Shown here one piece after another: positions 47,186 to 55,114 of a DNA stretch of 64,000 nt. Location: assembly GCF_007859675.1 (NCBI RefSeq), contig NZ_CP042305.1:620001-684000 (forward strand), written 5' to 3'. Under the pieces are notes generated by a model that was not told the DNA's origin, ran no database searches, and worked only from the letters and a program-made list of their open reading frames with translations. Origin of the DNA: Humibacter ginsenosidimutans (GTDB lineage: Bacteria > Actinomycetota > Actinomycetes > Actinomycetales > Microbacteriaceae). Each line of letters starts with the position of its first letter. Positions within the stretch are counted from its first letter, which is position 1. The position numbers and the translations under genes are program-made.

Positions 47186-47835
47186 GATGCGCCTTTCGTG
47201 ATTCTGTCGTAGTCGTCCCAGGTGTCGATGTCGTCGGTCGCATCCGCGTCCGCGTCGATGGTCACGATCTCGAGCCCCGAGAGCAGTGCCCGCATCGACT
47301 GATCTCGTCCCTGATCGGCAAGGGATGCCGCGGCCCGGCGCAGCGCATCGGTGCGATACACGGCGGTGAGCCACTGCGCCCTGCCCGTGGCGTCGGTGAG
47401 GCAGAGGCCGTCCGGCGGGTCGACCTCGTCGACGTGGTCGGCGAGTGCCCGGACGAGCGAGGCGACCGCCAGCTCGGGGAACGGGAGGTCGCAGGCGAGC
47501 ACGAGCATCCACTCCGGGCGGGACGGCACGCCGGCGTCCAACGCGGTCACGACCGCCGCCGCCGGTCCGGAGAACGGCGGGTACTCCCTCGCCCAGCGCA
47601 GCGGTGGCGTGTCGGGCCCTCCGCTGTCGTCGGGTCTCGGTCCCACTGCGACGATCGGCGAACAGCCGAGGCGGGAGCCGGCGGCGAGCGCACGGTCGAA
47701 CATGGTGCTGCCGTTCACCGGCAGGCGGGTCTTGTCGACACCGCCCATGCGGGAGGCGCGGCCGCCGGCGAGCAGGATGGCGCCCATCGACGGCAGAGCG
47801 GCCGGTGTCGGCTCGTCGGTGACGCGCGCGTTCAT
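47182..47835 (-). CDS. mobA: Molybdenum cofactor guanylyltransferase
   Basis: MobA adds GMP to Mo-molybdopterin to make the guanine dinucleotide form needed by NarG. The 217-aa product has the nucleotide-binding AILLAGGRASRMGGVDKTRL and a catalytic Asp in VLACDLPF. It overlaps moaC upstream and the DUF6457 gene downstream by four bases. Confidence 0.93.
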   Translation of the reverse strand: MNARVTDEPTPAALPSMGAILLAGGRASRMGGVDKTRLPVNGSTMFDRALAAGSRLGCSPIVAVGPRPDDSGGPDTPPLRWAREYPPFSGPAAAVVTALDAGVPSRPEWMLVLACDLPFPELAVASLVRALADHVDEVDPPDGLCLTDATGRAQWLTAVYRTDALRRAAASLADQGRDQSMRALLSGLEIVTIDADADATDDIDTWDDYDRITKGAS

Positions 47836-48323
47836 GACCGGATCGGTGGTTCTTCGCCGTCCCGCACCCAGTCGCCGGAGCGGCCGCCGGACTTCGCGAC
47901 GACACGGGCGTCGGTGATGACGGTGGAGCGGTCGATGCCCTTCACCATGTCGACCACGGCGAGCGCCGCGACCGAGACGGCGGTCAGGGCCTCCATCTCG
48001 ACTCCGGTTCGGTCCGCCGTGCGCACGGTGGCCTCGATCTGCACACCGGTGTCCACGATGCTGAGGTCGACGACGACGCCGTGCACGCCGATCACGTGTG
48101 CGAGCGGCAGCAGCTCGGGGGTGCGCTTGGCTGCGGCGATTCCCGCGATGCGTGCGACGGCCAAGACGTCGCCCTTGGGCACCGTGCCATCGTGCAGTGC
48201 GGCGACCACGTGCGCCGCACAGCGAACGGAGGCGCGCGCCGTCGCGGAGCGCACGGTGGGCTGCTTCTGCGTGACGTCGACCATGCGCGCGTTGCCGGCG
48301 GCATCCAGGTGCGTGAAGGTCAT
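47832..48323 (-). CDS. moaC: Cyclic pyranopterin monophosphate synthase
   Basis: MoaC acts with MoaA in the first step of molybdopterin synthesis. The 163-aa product retains GVEMEALTAVSVAAL and the C-terminal AKSGGRSGDW. The loop that is normally PLCHP reads PLAHVIGVHG, keeping the His but losing the Cys and Pro. Lysines of the DMVKGIDRS and AKSGG regions are present. It overlaps moeA and mobA. Confidence 0.92.
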   Translation of the reverse strand: MTFTHLDAAGNARMVDVTQKQPTVRSATARASVRCAAHVVAALHDGTVPKGDVLAVARIAGIAAAKRTPELLPLAHVIGVHGVVVDLSIVDTGVQIEATVRTADRTGVEMEALTAVSVAALAVVDMVKGIDRSTVITDARVVAKSGGRSGDWVRDGEEPPIRS

Positions 48324-49513
48324 GTCACCAGCATGACATCGACGACATCGCCGGGGACGATCTTCTCGACCTCGGCGGGGATGACCGCGTAGGCGTCGGC
48401 GCGGCCGAGGCTGGCGGCCAGATGAGAGGCACCCGACGAGGCGGGGCGAACGCCGTCGTCCCCGATGACGACAGGAAGGTACTGCGCCCGCTCCGGCGGC
48501 GTGCGCCAGCCCTCCGCGGCAGGCAGGCGCACCGTGCGCCGCGTGAGTTCGGTGCGCCCCTGCATGGCGAGGAGCGCGGGCCGCACGAAGACCTCGAACG
48601 ACACGGCGGCGCTCACGGGGTTGCCTGGCAGACCGAACAGCAGCGGATGCCCCGCCCCGAACCCCTGGGGTTTGCCCGGCTGCATGGCCACCTTGACGAA
48701 CGTCATCGGCGCCACGTTCTTCACGACCTCGTAGGCTCCGGCGCTGACACCGCCCGAGGTGATCACGAGGTCCGCTCCGCGTTCGGATGCCTCGTCGAGC
48801 GCACGGCGCAGTCCGTCGCCCCCGTCGCCGACGACGGTGCGCAGCACGACCTCGGCGCCCTCGGAGACGCTCAGTGTGGCCAGAAGCACGCCGTTGGATT
48901 CCGGGATCTGTCCGCGGAGAAGCGCGGTGCCCGCTGCACGGAGCTCGTCGCCCGTGGAGATCACGGCGACCCTGGGCCGCCGCGTCACAGTCAGCTCGGC
49001 GACCCCGGCCGCCTCGGCCGCCGCCAGCTGACGCGCACCGAGAAGAACGCCGGCCCGCAGGATGCGGTCTCGCGCGGCGTGTTCCTCTCCCCGCTTCCGC
49101 ACACTCGCACCCGCCACGTGAGCCGCCGTCACCTCGACCTGCCCGATGGAGTGCTCGAGGCCACCCGCGGTCTCCTCGAACGGAACGACGGTGTCGGCAT
49201 CGGTGGGCAGCGGCGCGCCGGTCATGATGCGCGCGGCCTGCCCGAGGTGCACGGCGGGGTCGGCCTGCGTGCCGGCTGGCAGGTCGGCGACGACCTCCAA
49301 CGCGATCGGATTCTCCGCGCTCGCGCTCGCGATGTCGGCGAAGCGCACGGCGAAGCCGTCCATCGCCGAGTTGTCGAACGGCGGCAGGTCGACGGCCGCA
49401 CGAACGTCCTCGCGGAGCGTGCGGCCGGCCGCGGCGTCGACGGCCACCGTCATGGTCTCCAGCGTGCGAGTCGCCGCGAGGATCTTCGACAGGTGCTCCT
49501 CGACGGGGATCAC
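48320..49513 (-). CDS. moeA: Molybdopterin molybdotransferase
   Basis: MoeA inserts molybdate into adenylylated molybdopterin. The 397-aa product contains PPFDNSAMDGFAVR, RIMTGAPLPTDADTVVPFE and the MogA-like domain VISTGDELRAAG through ITSGGVSAGAYE. I chose GTG 49513 because AAGGAG lies 6 bases upstream and the stop of the upstream gene overlaps it (GTGA). Confidence 0.93.
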   Translation of the reverse strand: MIPVEEHLSKILAATRTLETMTVAVDAAAGRTLREDVRAAVDLPPFDNSAMDGFAVRFADIASASAENPIALEVVADLPAGTQADPAVHLGQAARIMTGAPLPTDADTVVPFEETAGGLEHSIGQVEVTAAHVAGASVRKRGEEHAARDRILRAGVLLGARQLAAAEAAGVAELTVTRRPRVAVISTGDELRAAGTALLRGQIPESNGVLLATLSVSEGAEVVLRTVVGDGGDGLRRALDEASERGADLVITSGGVSAGAYEVVKNVAPMTFVKVAMQPGKPQGFGAGHPLLFGLPGNPVSAAVSFEVFVRPALLAMQGRTELTRRTVRLPAAEGWRTPPERAQYLPVVIGDDGVRPASSGASHLAASLGRADAYAVIPAEVEKIVPGDVVDVMLVT

Positions 49514-50607
49514 GCGTGCTCCTTCTGCCTGGCTCTCCAGCCCTTGATCCCGCCGCGCAAGACGACAGCCTCGACGTTCTGCGCCCGCAGCGCGTCGACG
49601 GCGAGACGGGCTCGCACGCCGACCTGGCAGACGACGACGATGTCTCGGCCGCGCAGGCCGAGCCGATCGACCACGCCCGAGGCATCCCTCACGACCGCGG
49701 CGAACGGCGCCTGGAGTGAGCCCGGGATGCCTTCTGCAGCGAGTTCCCACGCCTCGCGCACGTCGAGCACGACACGGTCGCCCGGCGCGTCGACCTCCGG
49801 CGGTCCGGAGGGAGCCGGCAGCGCCGTCTGAGCGGGAGCATCGGAGACGCGGGCGCGCCGCAGCGGGATCTCGCGCTGCGTCCCGGCCAACGCGTCGAGC
49901 AGGGCGACCCGGCCCAGCAACGGCCGGCCGAGGCCGGTGACGAGCTTGAGCGCCTCAGAGGCCATCAGCGCGCCCACCTGCATGCACAAGGGGCCGAACA
50001 CGCCGACGACGGAGCACGCGGGGGCATCCGTGCCCTTCGGGTAGAGGTCGTGCAGGGTGACGGGCTCGATGCCTGCCGGCGGCGCCGACCAGAACACGGT
50101 GACCTGACCGGTGTACTCCTGCACCGTGCCCCAGACCGACGGGATGCCGAGCCGCTCGCACGCCGAGGCGACGATCTCGCGGCTGTCGAACGAGTCGGTG
50201 CCGTCGATGACCAGAGGGAGGCCGCGCAGCAGCTCGTGCGCGTTGCCTCGCGTGAGCCGATCGGTCACCTGCACGACGCGGGTCTCGGACAGCTCGGCGG
50301 CCACTCGCGCCGCGCTCGCCGTCTTCGGGGCGCCGACGTCGTCGCGTCGGTGCATCACCTGCCGGCTGAGATTCGACAGCTCGACGTCGTCGTCGTCGAA
50401 CACGACAAGCTCGCCCACACCTGCCGCGACCAGTGCGAGCACGACAGGAGAGCCCAGACCGCCGGCACCCACGACCCCGATCCGTGCCGAGGCGATGCGA
50501 CGTTGCCCCTCCTCGCCGAGGCCCGCGAGAGTGCGGTGACGCGCCACGCGCGCCCGCTCCGCCTTGCTCAGCAGGACGACCGGTTCGGCCAGCGGCGGCA
50601 GCGACAT
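49510..50607 (-). CDS. moeZ: MoeB/ThiF-family adenylyltransferase fused to rhodanese (MoeZ-like)
   Basis: This 365-aa protein activates MoaD by adenylylation and delivers sulfur. The N-terminal part has GVVGAGGLGSPVV and the DDVELSNLSRQVMHR motif; the C-terminal rhodanese domain (about residues 260-365) has its catalytic Cys in VVCQVGVRARLA. It lacks the zinc CxxC pairs of E. coli MoeB, as does mycobacterial MoeZ. It starts the six-gene chain. ATG 50607 has TACCCT 6 bases upstream and no ribosome binding site. Confidence 0.9.
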   Translation of the reverse strand: MSLPPLAEPVVLLSKAERARVARHRTLAGLGEEGQRRIASARIGVVGAGGLGSPVVLALVAAGVGELVVFDDDDVELSNLSRQVMHRRDDVGAPKTASAARVAAELSETRVVQVTDRLTRGNAHELLRGLPLVIDGTDSFDSREIVASACERLGIPSVWGTVQEYTGQVTVFWSAPPAGIEPVTLHDLYPKGTDAPACSVVGVFGPLCMQVGALMASEALKLVTGLGRPLLGRVALLDALAGTQREIPLRRARVSDAPAQTALPAPSGPPEVDAPGDRVVLDVREAWELAAEGIPGSLQAPFAAVVRDASGVVDRLGLRGRDIVVVCQVGVRARLAVDALRAQNVEAVVLRGGIKGWRARQKEHA

Positions 50608-50613
50608 GATCCC

Positions 50614-50619
50614 AGGGTA
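50614..50619 (-). promoter_or_regulatory. -10 element of leaderless Moco operon mRNA
   Basis: TACCCT on the minus strand is followed by 6 bases and the ATG of the moeZ-like gene at 50607. Confidence 0.5.
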
Positions 50620-50660
50620 ATTCAGGAGCACCGACAGGCGGACGGCCCACGAGCTGGTCC

Positions 50661-50703
50661 GTTTCTGCGGAGAAAACAAGACCAATCATCCGCACCTGCG
50701 GTG
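50661..50703. promoter_or_regulatory. Candidate operators between the Moco operon and the HTH-TOBE regulator
   Basis: Two inverted repeats lie in the 108-base divergent region: GTTTCT-gcgg-AGAAAAC (50661-50677, one extra A) and CACC-tgc-GGTG (50693-50703). The second abuts the -10 hexamer TACGGT of the regulator gene. They are possible binding sites for the regulator itself; this is inference. Confidence 0.3.
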
Positions 50704-50709
50704 TACGGT
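50704..50709 (+). promoter_or_regulatory. -10 element of leaderless HTH-TOBE regulator mRNA
   Basis: TACGGT is followed by 6 bases and the ATG at 50716. Confidence 0.5.
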
Positions 50710-50715
50710 GACAGC

Positions 50716-51111
50716 ATGTCGGCTGCGTACAAGATCGCCCAGGCCGCTCGGCTCCTGGGCGTGAGCGACGACACCGTGCGCCGCTGGGTCGAGCAGGGCG
50801 TTCTCGAGACCACCGACACGACGCCCGCGGAGATCCCGGGCGAAGCACTCGCTCGGCACGCCGTCGACCTCGCGCGGGCGTCCTTCGATCCCACCGATGT
50901 GCTCTCCAGTGCCCGCAACCGCTTCACGGGACTCGTGACGAACGTCATCGTCGACGGCGTCATGGCGCAGGTCGACATCCAATCGGGACCGCATCGCGTC
51001 GTCTCTCTGATGAGCGCAGAAGCCGCGCGCGACCTCGGCCTCGAGGTCGGCTCGCTCGCCGTCGCCGTCGTCAAGGCCACGACCGTCATCGTCGAGGTGC
51101 CTCGCACCTGA
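50716..51111 (+). CDS. HTH-TOBE molybdate-binding-type transcriptional regulator
   Basis: The 131-aa protein has an excisionase/MerR-like helix-turn-helix (KIAQAARLLGVSDDTVRRWVEQG) followed by a single TOBE/Mop domain (NRFTGLVTNVIVDGVMAQVDIQ through AVAVVKATTVIVEV), which in ModE and Mop proteins binds molybdate. It is thus a likely one-component molybdate sensor. It stands 34 bases before modA and diverges from the Moco operon, so it could control both. The start follows a -10-like TACGGT by 6 bases. Confidence 0.88.
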   Translation: MSAAYKIAQAARLLGVSDDTVRRWVEQGVLETTDTTPAEIPGEALARHAVDLARASFDPTDVLSSARNRFTGLVTNVIVDGVMAQVDIQSGPHRVVSLMSAEAARDLGLEVGSLAVAVVKATTVIVEVPRT

Positions 51112-51145
51112 CCCGCAAGATCGCCTATCAACCGAGAGGACCAGC

Positions 51146-51934
51146 ATGCGCCGCATTCTCTTCTCCGCCGCAGCCGTCGCCGCGGCCGCACTCCTGCTGA
51201 GCGGATGTTCCGGCAGCCCTGCGGCATCCTCGACCGCGACCAGCACTGCGACTGCCGACGCCCTCAGCGGTCAGCTCAGCGTGTCTGCTGCGGCATCGCT
51301 GCAGGGTGCCTTCGACGAGGCGATCAAGGAGTTCACCGCCGAGCATCCGAACGTGAAGGTCACGCCGAACTACGACGGCTCGAGCACTCTCGCCACGCAG
51401 ATCCTCGGCGGCGCCAAGGTGGACGTCTTCGCCTCCGCCGATCAGGCGAACATGCAGAAGGTGACCGATCCGGGATTGGCGTCCGACCCGACGATCTTCG
51501 CGCGCAACACGCTCGTCATCGTCGTGCCCAAGGACAATCCGGCGAACATCACGTCGCTGAAGGACCTCGGCGACGCGAAGAACAAGGTCGTGCTGTGCGC
51601 GCCCGCCGTTCCGTGCGGTGCCGCAGCGCTCACGCTGCTCAGCAACGAGGGCGTCAAGGTCACCCCGGTGAGCCAGGAGCAGAACGTGACCGCCGTGCTC
51701 ACCAAGATCGAGAACGACGAGGCCGACGCCGGCCTCGTCTACAAGACCGACGCCAAAACCACCGACAAGGTGAAGACCATCGTTCCCGACGGAGCGAGCA
51801 AGGTGATCAACTCCTACCCGATCGTGGCGCTGAAGGATGCCCCGAACACGTCGGCCGCGAAGGCGTTCGTCGCGTTCATCACCGGGCCGAAGGGGCAGAA
51901 GATCCTGGCATCGTTCGGCTTCGACAAGCCGTGA
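51146..51934 (+). CDS. modA: Molybdate ABC transporter substrate-binding lipoprotein
   Basis: ModA captures molybdate outside the membrane. The 262-aa product has a signal peptide and lipobox LLLSGC with Cys21 as the lipidated residue, then the mature domain with LSVSAAASLQGAFDEA, VDVFASADQANM and LVYKTDAKTTDKVK. GAGAGGA lies before the ATG. Its stop overlaps modB (GTGA). Confidence 0.94.
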   Translation: MRRILFSAAAVAAAALLLSGCSGSPAASSTATSTATADALSGQLSVSAAASLQGAFDEAIKEFTAEHPNVKVTPNYDGSSTLATQILGGAKVDVFASADQANMQKVTDPGLASDPTIFARNTLVIVVPKDNPANITSLKDLGDAKNKVVLCAPAVPCGAAALTLLSNEGVKVTPVSQEQNVTAVLTKIENDEADAGLVYKTDAKTTDKVKTIVPDGASKVINSYPIVALKDAPNTSAAKAFVAFITGPKGQKILASFGFDKP

Positions 51935-52728
51935 ACCGACGCGGCTACGCGCCGACCGTCCTGATCGTCCCGGCCGTCGTCGCGATCGCGTTCCTGGTTC
52001 TCCCCCTGGCCGCACTCGTCGGCCGGGTGAACTGGGCGACGCTGTGGCAGGACGTCTCTTCGCAGCAGGCCGCCGACGCGCTGCGGCTGTCGGTGACCAC
52101 GGGACTGATCGCCACCATTCTGTGCCTGCTGCTCGGGGTGCCCCTCGCACTGTTGATCGCCCGATCCGGCGCGCGCACGGCCGCCGTGCTGCGAGCCGTC
52201 GTCACGGTGCCGCTCGTGCTCCCGCCCATGGTCGGCGGCCTCGCGCTGCTGTTCCTGTTCGGGCGCACCGGGTGGCTCGGCTTCACCGGGCTGCAGCTGC
52301 CCTTCACGACCGCTGCCGTGGTTCTCGCCCAGACGTTCGTCGCGTTGCCGTTCCTCGTGTTGGCCTTGGAGGGTGCGCTGCGAACCTCCGGTGTCGACTA
52401 CGAGCGTGCTGCCGCCGGCCTCGGGGCCGGGCCGTGGACCATCTTCTGGCGAGTCACGCTGCCGCTGGCGGCTCCAGGACTGATCTCAGGGGTCATCCTC
52501 TGCTTCGCCAGGGCCGTCGGCGAGTTCGGCGCCACAGCGTTGTTCGCCGGCAATGCCCCGGGCGTCACCCAGACGATGCCGCTGGCCATCTACACGGCGT
52601 TCAACGGGGCGGGAGTGAGCCAGGACGCCGCCGTCGCTCTCTCACTGCTCTTGCTGGTGACGGCGATCGCGGTGCTGTTGCTGGTGCGCGCCTGGCGCCC
52701 AGGCAGCGCCACGGAGGGCGTGCGATGA
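51931..52728 (+). CDS. modB: Molybdate ABC transporter permease
   Basis: The 265-aa membrane protein forms the molybdate channel. It has about five to six spans and the binding-protein-dependent permease motif ERAAAGLGAGPWTIFWRVTLP that docks on ModC. The GTG at 51931 overlaps the modA stop; the frame is open farther upstream only as a shadow of modA. It also overlaps modC by four bases. Confidence 0.94.
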   Translation: MNRRGYAPTVLIVPAVVAIAFLVLPLAALVGRVNWATLWQDVSSQQAADALRLSVTTGLIATILCLLLGVPLALLIARSGARTAAVLRAVVTVPLVLPPMVGGLALLFLFGRTGWLGFTGLQLPFTTAAVVLAQTFVALPFLVLALEGALRTSGVDYERAAAGLGAGPWTIFWRVTLPLAAPGLISGVILCFARAVGEFGATALFAGNAPGVTQTMPLAIYTAFNGAGVSQDAAVALSLLLLVTAIAVLLLVRAWRPGSATEGVR

Positions 52729-53633
52729 GCGGCGCGGCACTGGCCGCCAGAGTGCGGGTCGATCGGGGCGACTACACGCTCGACGTCGAGGTGCACGCCG
52801 GTCCGGGAGAGATCGTCGCCGTGATGGGCCCCTCCGGTGCGGGCAAGTCGACGCTGTTCGGCGCCATCGCCGGGTTCGTTCCGCTCTCCGACGGACACGT
52901 GCGCCTGGACGACAAGACCGTGCAGACGGCATCCGGCACGCACGTCGCGCCTCATGATCGCGGCGTGATCCTGCTCGGCCAGGAGGCGCGGCTCTTCCCC
53001 CATCTGAGCGCGCGGGAGAACGTGGCATTCGGGCCGCGTGCCCGTCGCACGCCGCGTCGTGCGGCCCGCGAGGATGCCGACGCCTGGCTCGACCGCGTCG
53101 GCCTCGGCGCCCTGGGCGGTCGACGCCCGGCACAGCTCTCCGGGGGCCAGCAGCAGCGCGTCGCACTGGCGAGGGCGCTGGCGACGGCTCCGCGCCTGCT
53201 GCTGCTGGACGAGCCGCTCACGTCGCTGGACCCGGAGACGGCCGACGGCATCCGCACCCTGATGCGCGAACAGCTGGCGGCGACGTCGACCACGGCGCTC
53301 GTGGCCACGCACGCCGCCGTCGACGCGACGGCCCTCGCGAGCAGGCTCGTCGTGGTGGAGCACGGCCGCATCACGCAGACGGGTGCCGTCGAGGAGGTGC
53401 TGCGCTCCCCCGCCACGACGTTCGTGGCCGCACTCGCTCCGGGCGCGGCATCGTGGCTCGGCGCTTCCGCCGGGGGGCCATGGCGCGCCCGCGTGCTGTC
53501 AGCGGACTCTCTCGCGGACGGCACGCTCGTGAGGCTGCGCACGCCAGACGGCGTCGACGTGGAGTTGCGGATGCCAGGCGACGTCACGCTGCAACCGGGC
53601 GCCGAACTCGTGCTCGGGCCGCCGGCATCCTGA
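52725..53633 (+). CDS. modC: Molybdate ABC transporter ATP-binding protein
   Basis: The 302-aa ATPase energises molybdate import. It has Walker A (GPSGAGKST), the ABC signature (LSGGQQQRVALARAL) and Walker B (LLLLDEPLTSLD). The C-terminal 70 residues form one short TOBE-like regulatory domain. It ends 14 bases before the convergent narI stop. Confidence 0.94.
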   Translation: MSGAALAARVRVDRGDYTLDVEVHAGPGEIVAVMGPSGAGKSTLFGAIAGFVPLSDGHVRLDDKTVQTASGTHVAPHDRGVILLGQEARLFPHLSARENVAFGPRARRTPRRAAREDADAWLDRVGLGALGGRRPAQLSGGQQQRVALARALATAPRLLLLDEPLTSLDPETADGIRTLMREQLAATSTTALVATHAAVDATALASRLVVVEHGRITQTGAVEEVLRSPATTFVAALAPGAASWLGASAGGPWRARVLSADSLADGTLVRLRTPDGVDVELRMPGDVTLQPGAELVLGPPAS

Positions 53634-53647
53634 TGGCCGTGGCCGCC

Positions 53648-54409
53648 CTACGGTCGCTTCAGCCGTTCCGGGTCGGGTGCGGCCACCGGATCCCATCCGC
53701 GCCGGGTGGCGCGTGTGCCGCTGCGATGCTCGTCGCGTGAGCGGTAGACGATGTACGGCCGGAACAGGTACTGCACGGGTGCCGAGAAGACGTGCACGAG
53801 TCGCGTGAACGGCCACAGGATGAACAGAGCCGTGGCGCACAGCGCATGGATCTGGAAGAAGATCGGCGCCTGCGCCATCAGCTGCGGCTCCGGCTGGAAC
53901 AGGATGATGCTGCGCACCCAGGGGCTGATCGTGTCGCGGTAGTTGTACCCGCTGCCGAAGAGCTGATAGGTGAACGTCGCCAGTGTGCCGAACAGCAGCG
54001 TCGCACCGAGGAAGACGTACATCACCTTGTCCATGCGCGTGGTGGCGAGGAACACGGGGCCGACGGTGCGACGGCGATAGATGAGGATGGCCAGCCCGGC
54101 CAGGGTGAGCACCGCAGCCGCCGTGCCGAGCGCCGTGGCGCCGATGTGGTACATCTCCTCGTTGACGCCGATCGCGAAGAGCCACTCCTGCGGGATGAGG
54201 AGACCGACGGCGTGCCCGACCAGCACGCAGAGGATGCCGAAGTGGAACATCGGTGACCCCCAGCGAAGCAGGCGGTTCTCGTAGGTCTGGCTCGATCGGG
54301 TGGTCCAGCCGAACTTGTCGTACCGGTAACGCCAGATGTGGCCGACGATGAACACCGCGATCGCGATGTAGGGCAGTGCCACCCAGAGCAGCAGCGACAG
54401 CGGGTTCAT
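53648..54409 (-). CDS. narI: Respiratory nitrate reductase gamma subunit (cytochrome b)
   Basis: NarI anchors the nitrate reductase in the membrane and passes electrons from quinol through two b hemes to NarH. The 253-aa product has five spans, and the four heme ligands fall where the family has them: His56, His66, His188 and His206. It ends in a charged cytoplasmic tail. It is the last gene of the nar operon, 24 bases after narJ. Confidence 0.95.
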   Translation of the reverse strand: MNPLSLLLWVALPYIAIAVFIVGHIWRYRYDKFGWTTRSSQTYENRLLRWGSPMFHFGILCVLVGHAVGLLIPQEWLFAIGVNEEMYHIGATALGTAAAVLTLAGLAILIYRRRTVGPVFLATTRMDKVMYVFLGATLLFGTLATFTYQLFGSGYNYRDTISPWVRSIILFQPEPQLMAQAPIFFQIHALCATALFILWPFTRLVHVFSAPVQYLFRPYIVYRSRDEHRSGTRATRRGWDPVAAPDPERLKRP

Positions 54410-54433
54410 GCGTGCTCCCTCGACGGCAGCGGC

Positions 54434-55114
54434 CTAGGGTGAGAAGGGCGGCAGGTCGCCGAGGAAGCTGAGCCCGACGGTCTCAGTCGGCGGCCCCTCG
54501 GTGATGAGGTCGAGGTAGCGTTCGCGGGTCGCTTCGTCGATGGCGGGCAGCGAGAGCGTGACCGCACGCACGACATCCGCCCACGGGCTGTTCAGCTGCT
54601 CGAGCGCCGCGCGCAGCACCTCGATGCCCTCGCGGTGGCTGGAGAGCAGTGCGCCTGCGATCTCGGAGTCGCTGAGAGCGGAGAACTCGAGCACGGCCGG
54701 CAGGTAGTCGGGCAGCTCGTCGGCATCGAACCGCCATCCGGCCGCCTGGTAGGCCTCCAGGATGGTCACCAGCGCCGTGCCCCGCTTGCGCGTGTCTCCG
54801 GTGGCGAAGTAGGTCAGGTAGAGGCTGCACTTGCGCTTGAGGTCGAAGGTGACGACGTAGCGCCGGTCCCAGTCGTCGGAGGCGGCGGCCGCCGCCATGA
54901 ACCGTTCGAGTGGCTCGCGCACGGCGTGGGGCACAGGCGCGATGAGCGTCGCGATCGTCGGCAGCTTGTCGAACCAGGCTGCGTCCGGATAGTCGAGCAG
55001 CACGGCAGCGGCCATGTGCACGCGGCGACGCTGATCGTGGGTCAGCGAGAGGGAGTCGAGCCTAGCGGGGAGCCGGCGCCGCGGCGTCACGCGTGACCTC
55101 GTCGACGGGGCCAT
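54434..55114 (-). CDS. narJ: Nitrate reductase assembly chaperone
   Basis: NarJ binds apo-NarG and helps insert the molybdenum cofactor. The 226-aa all-helical protein has LLDYPDAAWFDKLP and the conserved YVVTFDLKRKCSLYLTYFATGDTRKRG. Its ATG shares one base with the narH stop (TGATG), so the two are coupled. Confidence 0.94.
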   Translation of the reverse strand: MAPSTRSRVTPRRRLPARLDSLSLTHDQRRRVHMAAAVLLDYPDAAWFDKLPTIATLIAPVPHAVREPLERFMAAAAASDDWDRRYVVTFDLKRKCSLYLTYFATGDTRKRGTALVTILEAYQAAGWRFDADELPDYLPAVLEFSALSDSEIAGALLSSHREGIEVLRAALEQLNSPWADVVRAVTLSLPAIDEATRERYLDLITEGPPTETVGLSFLGDLPPFSP

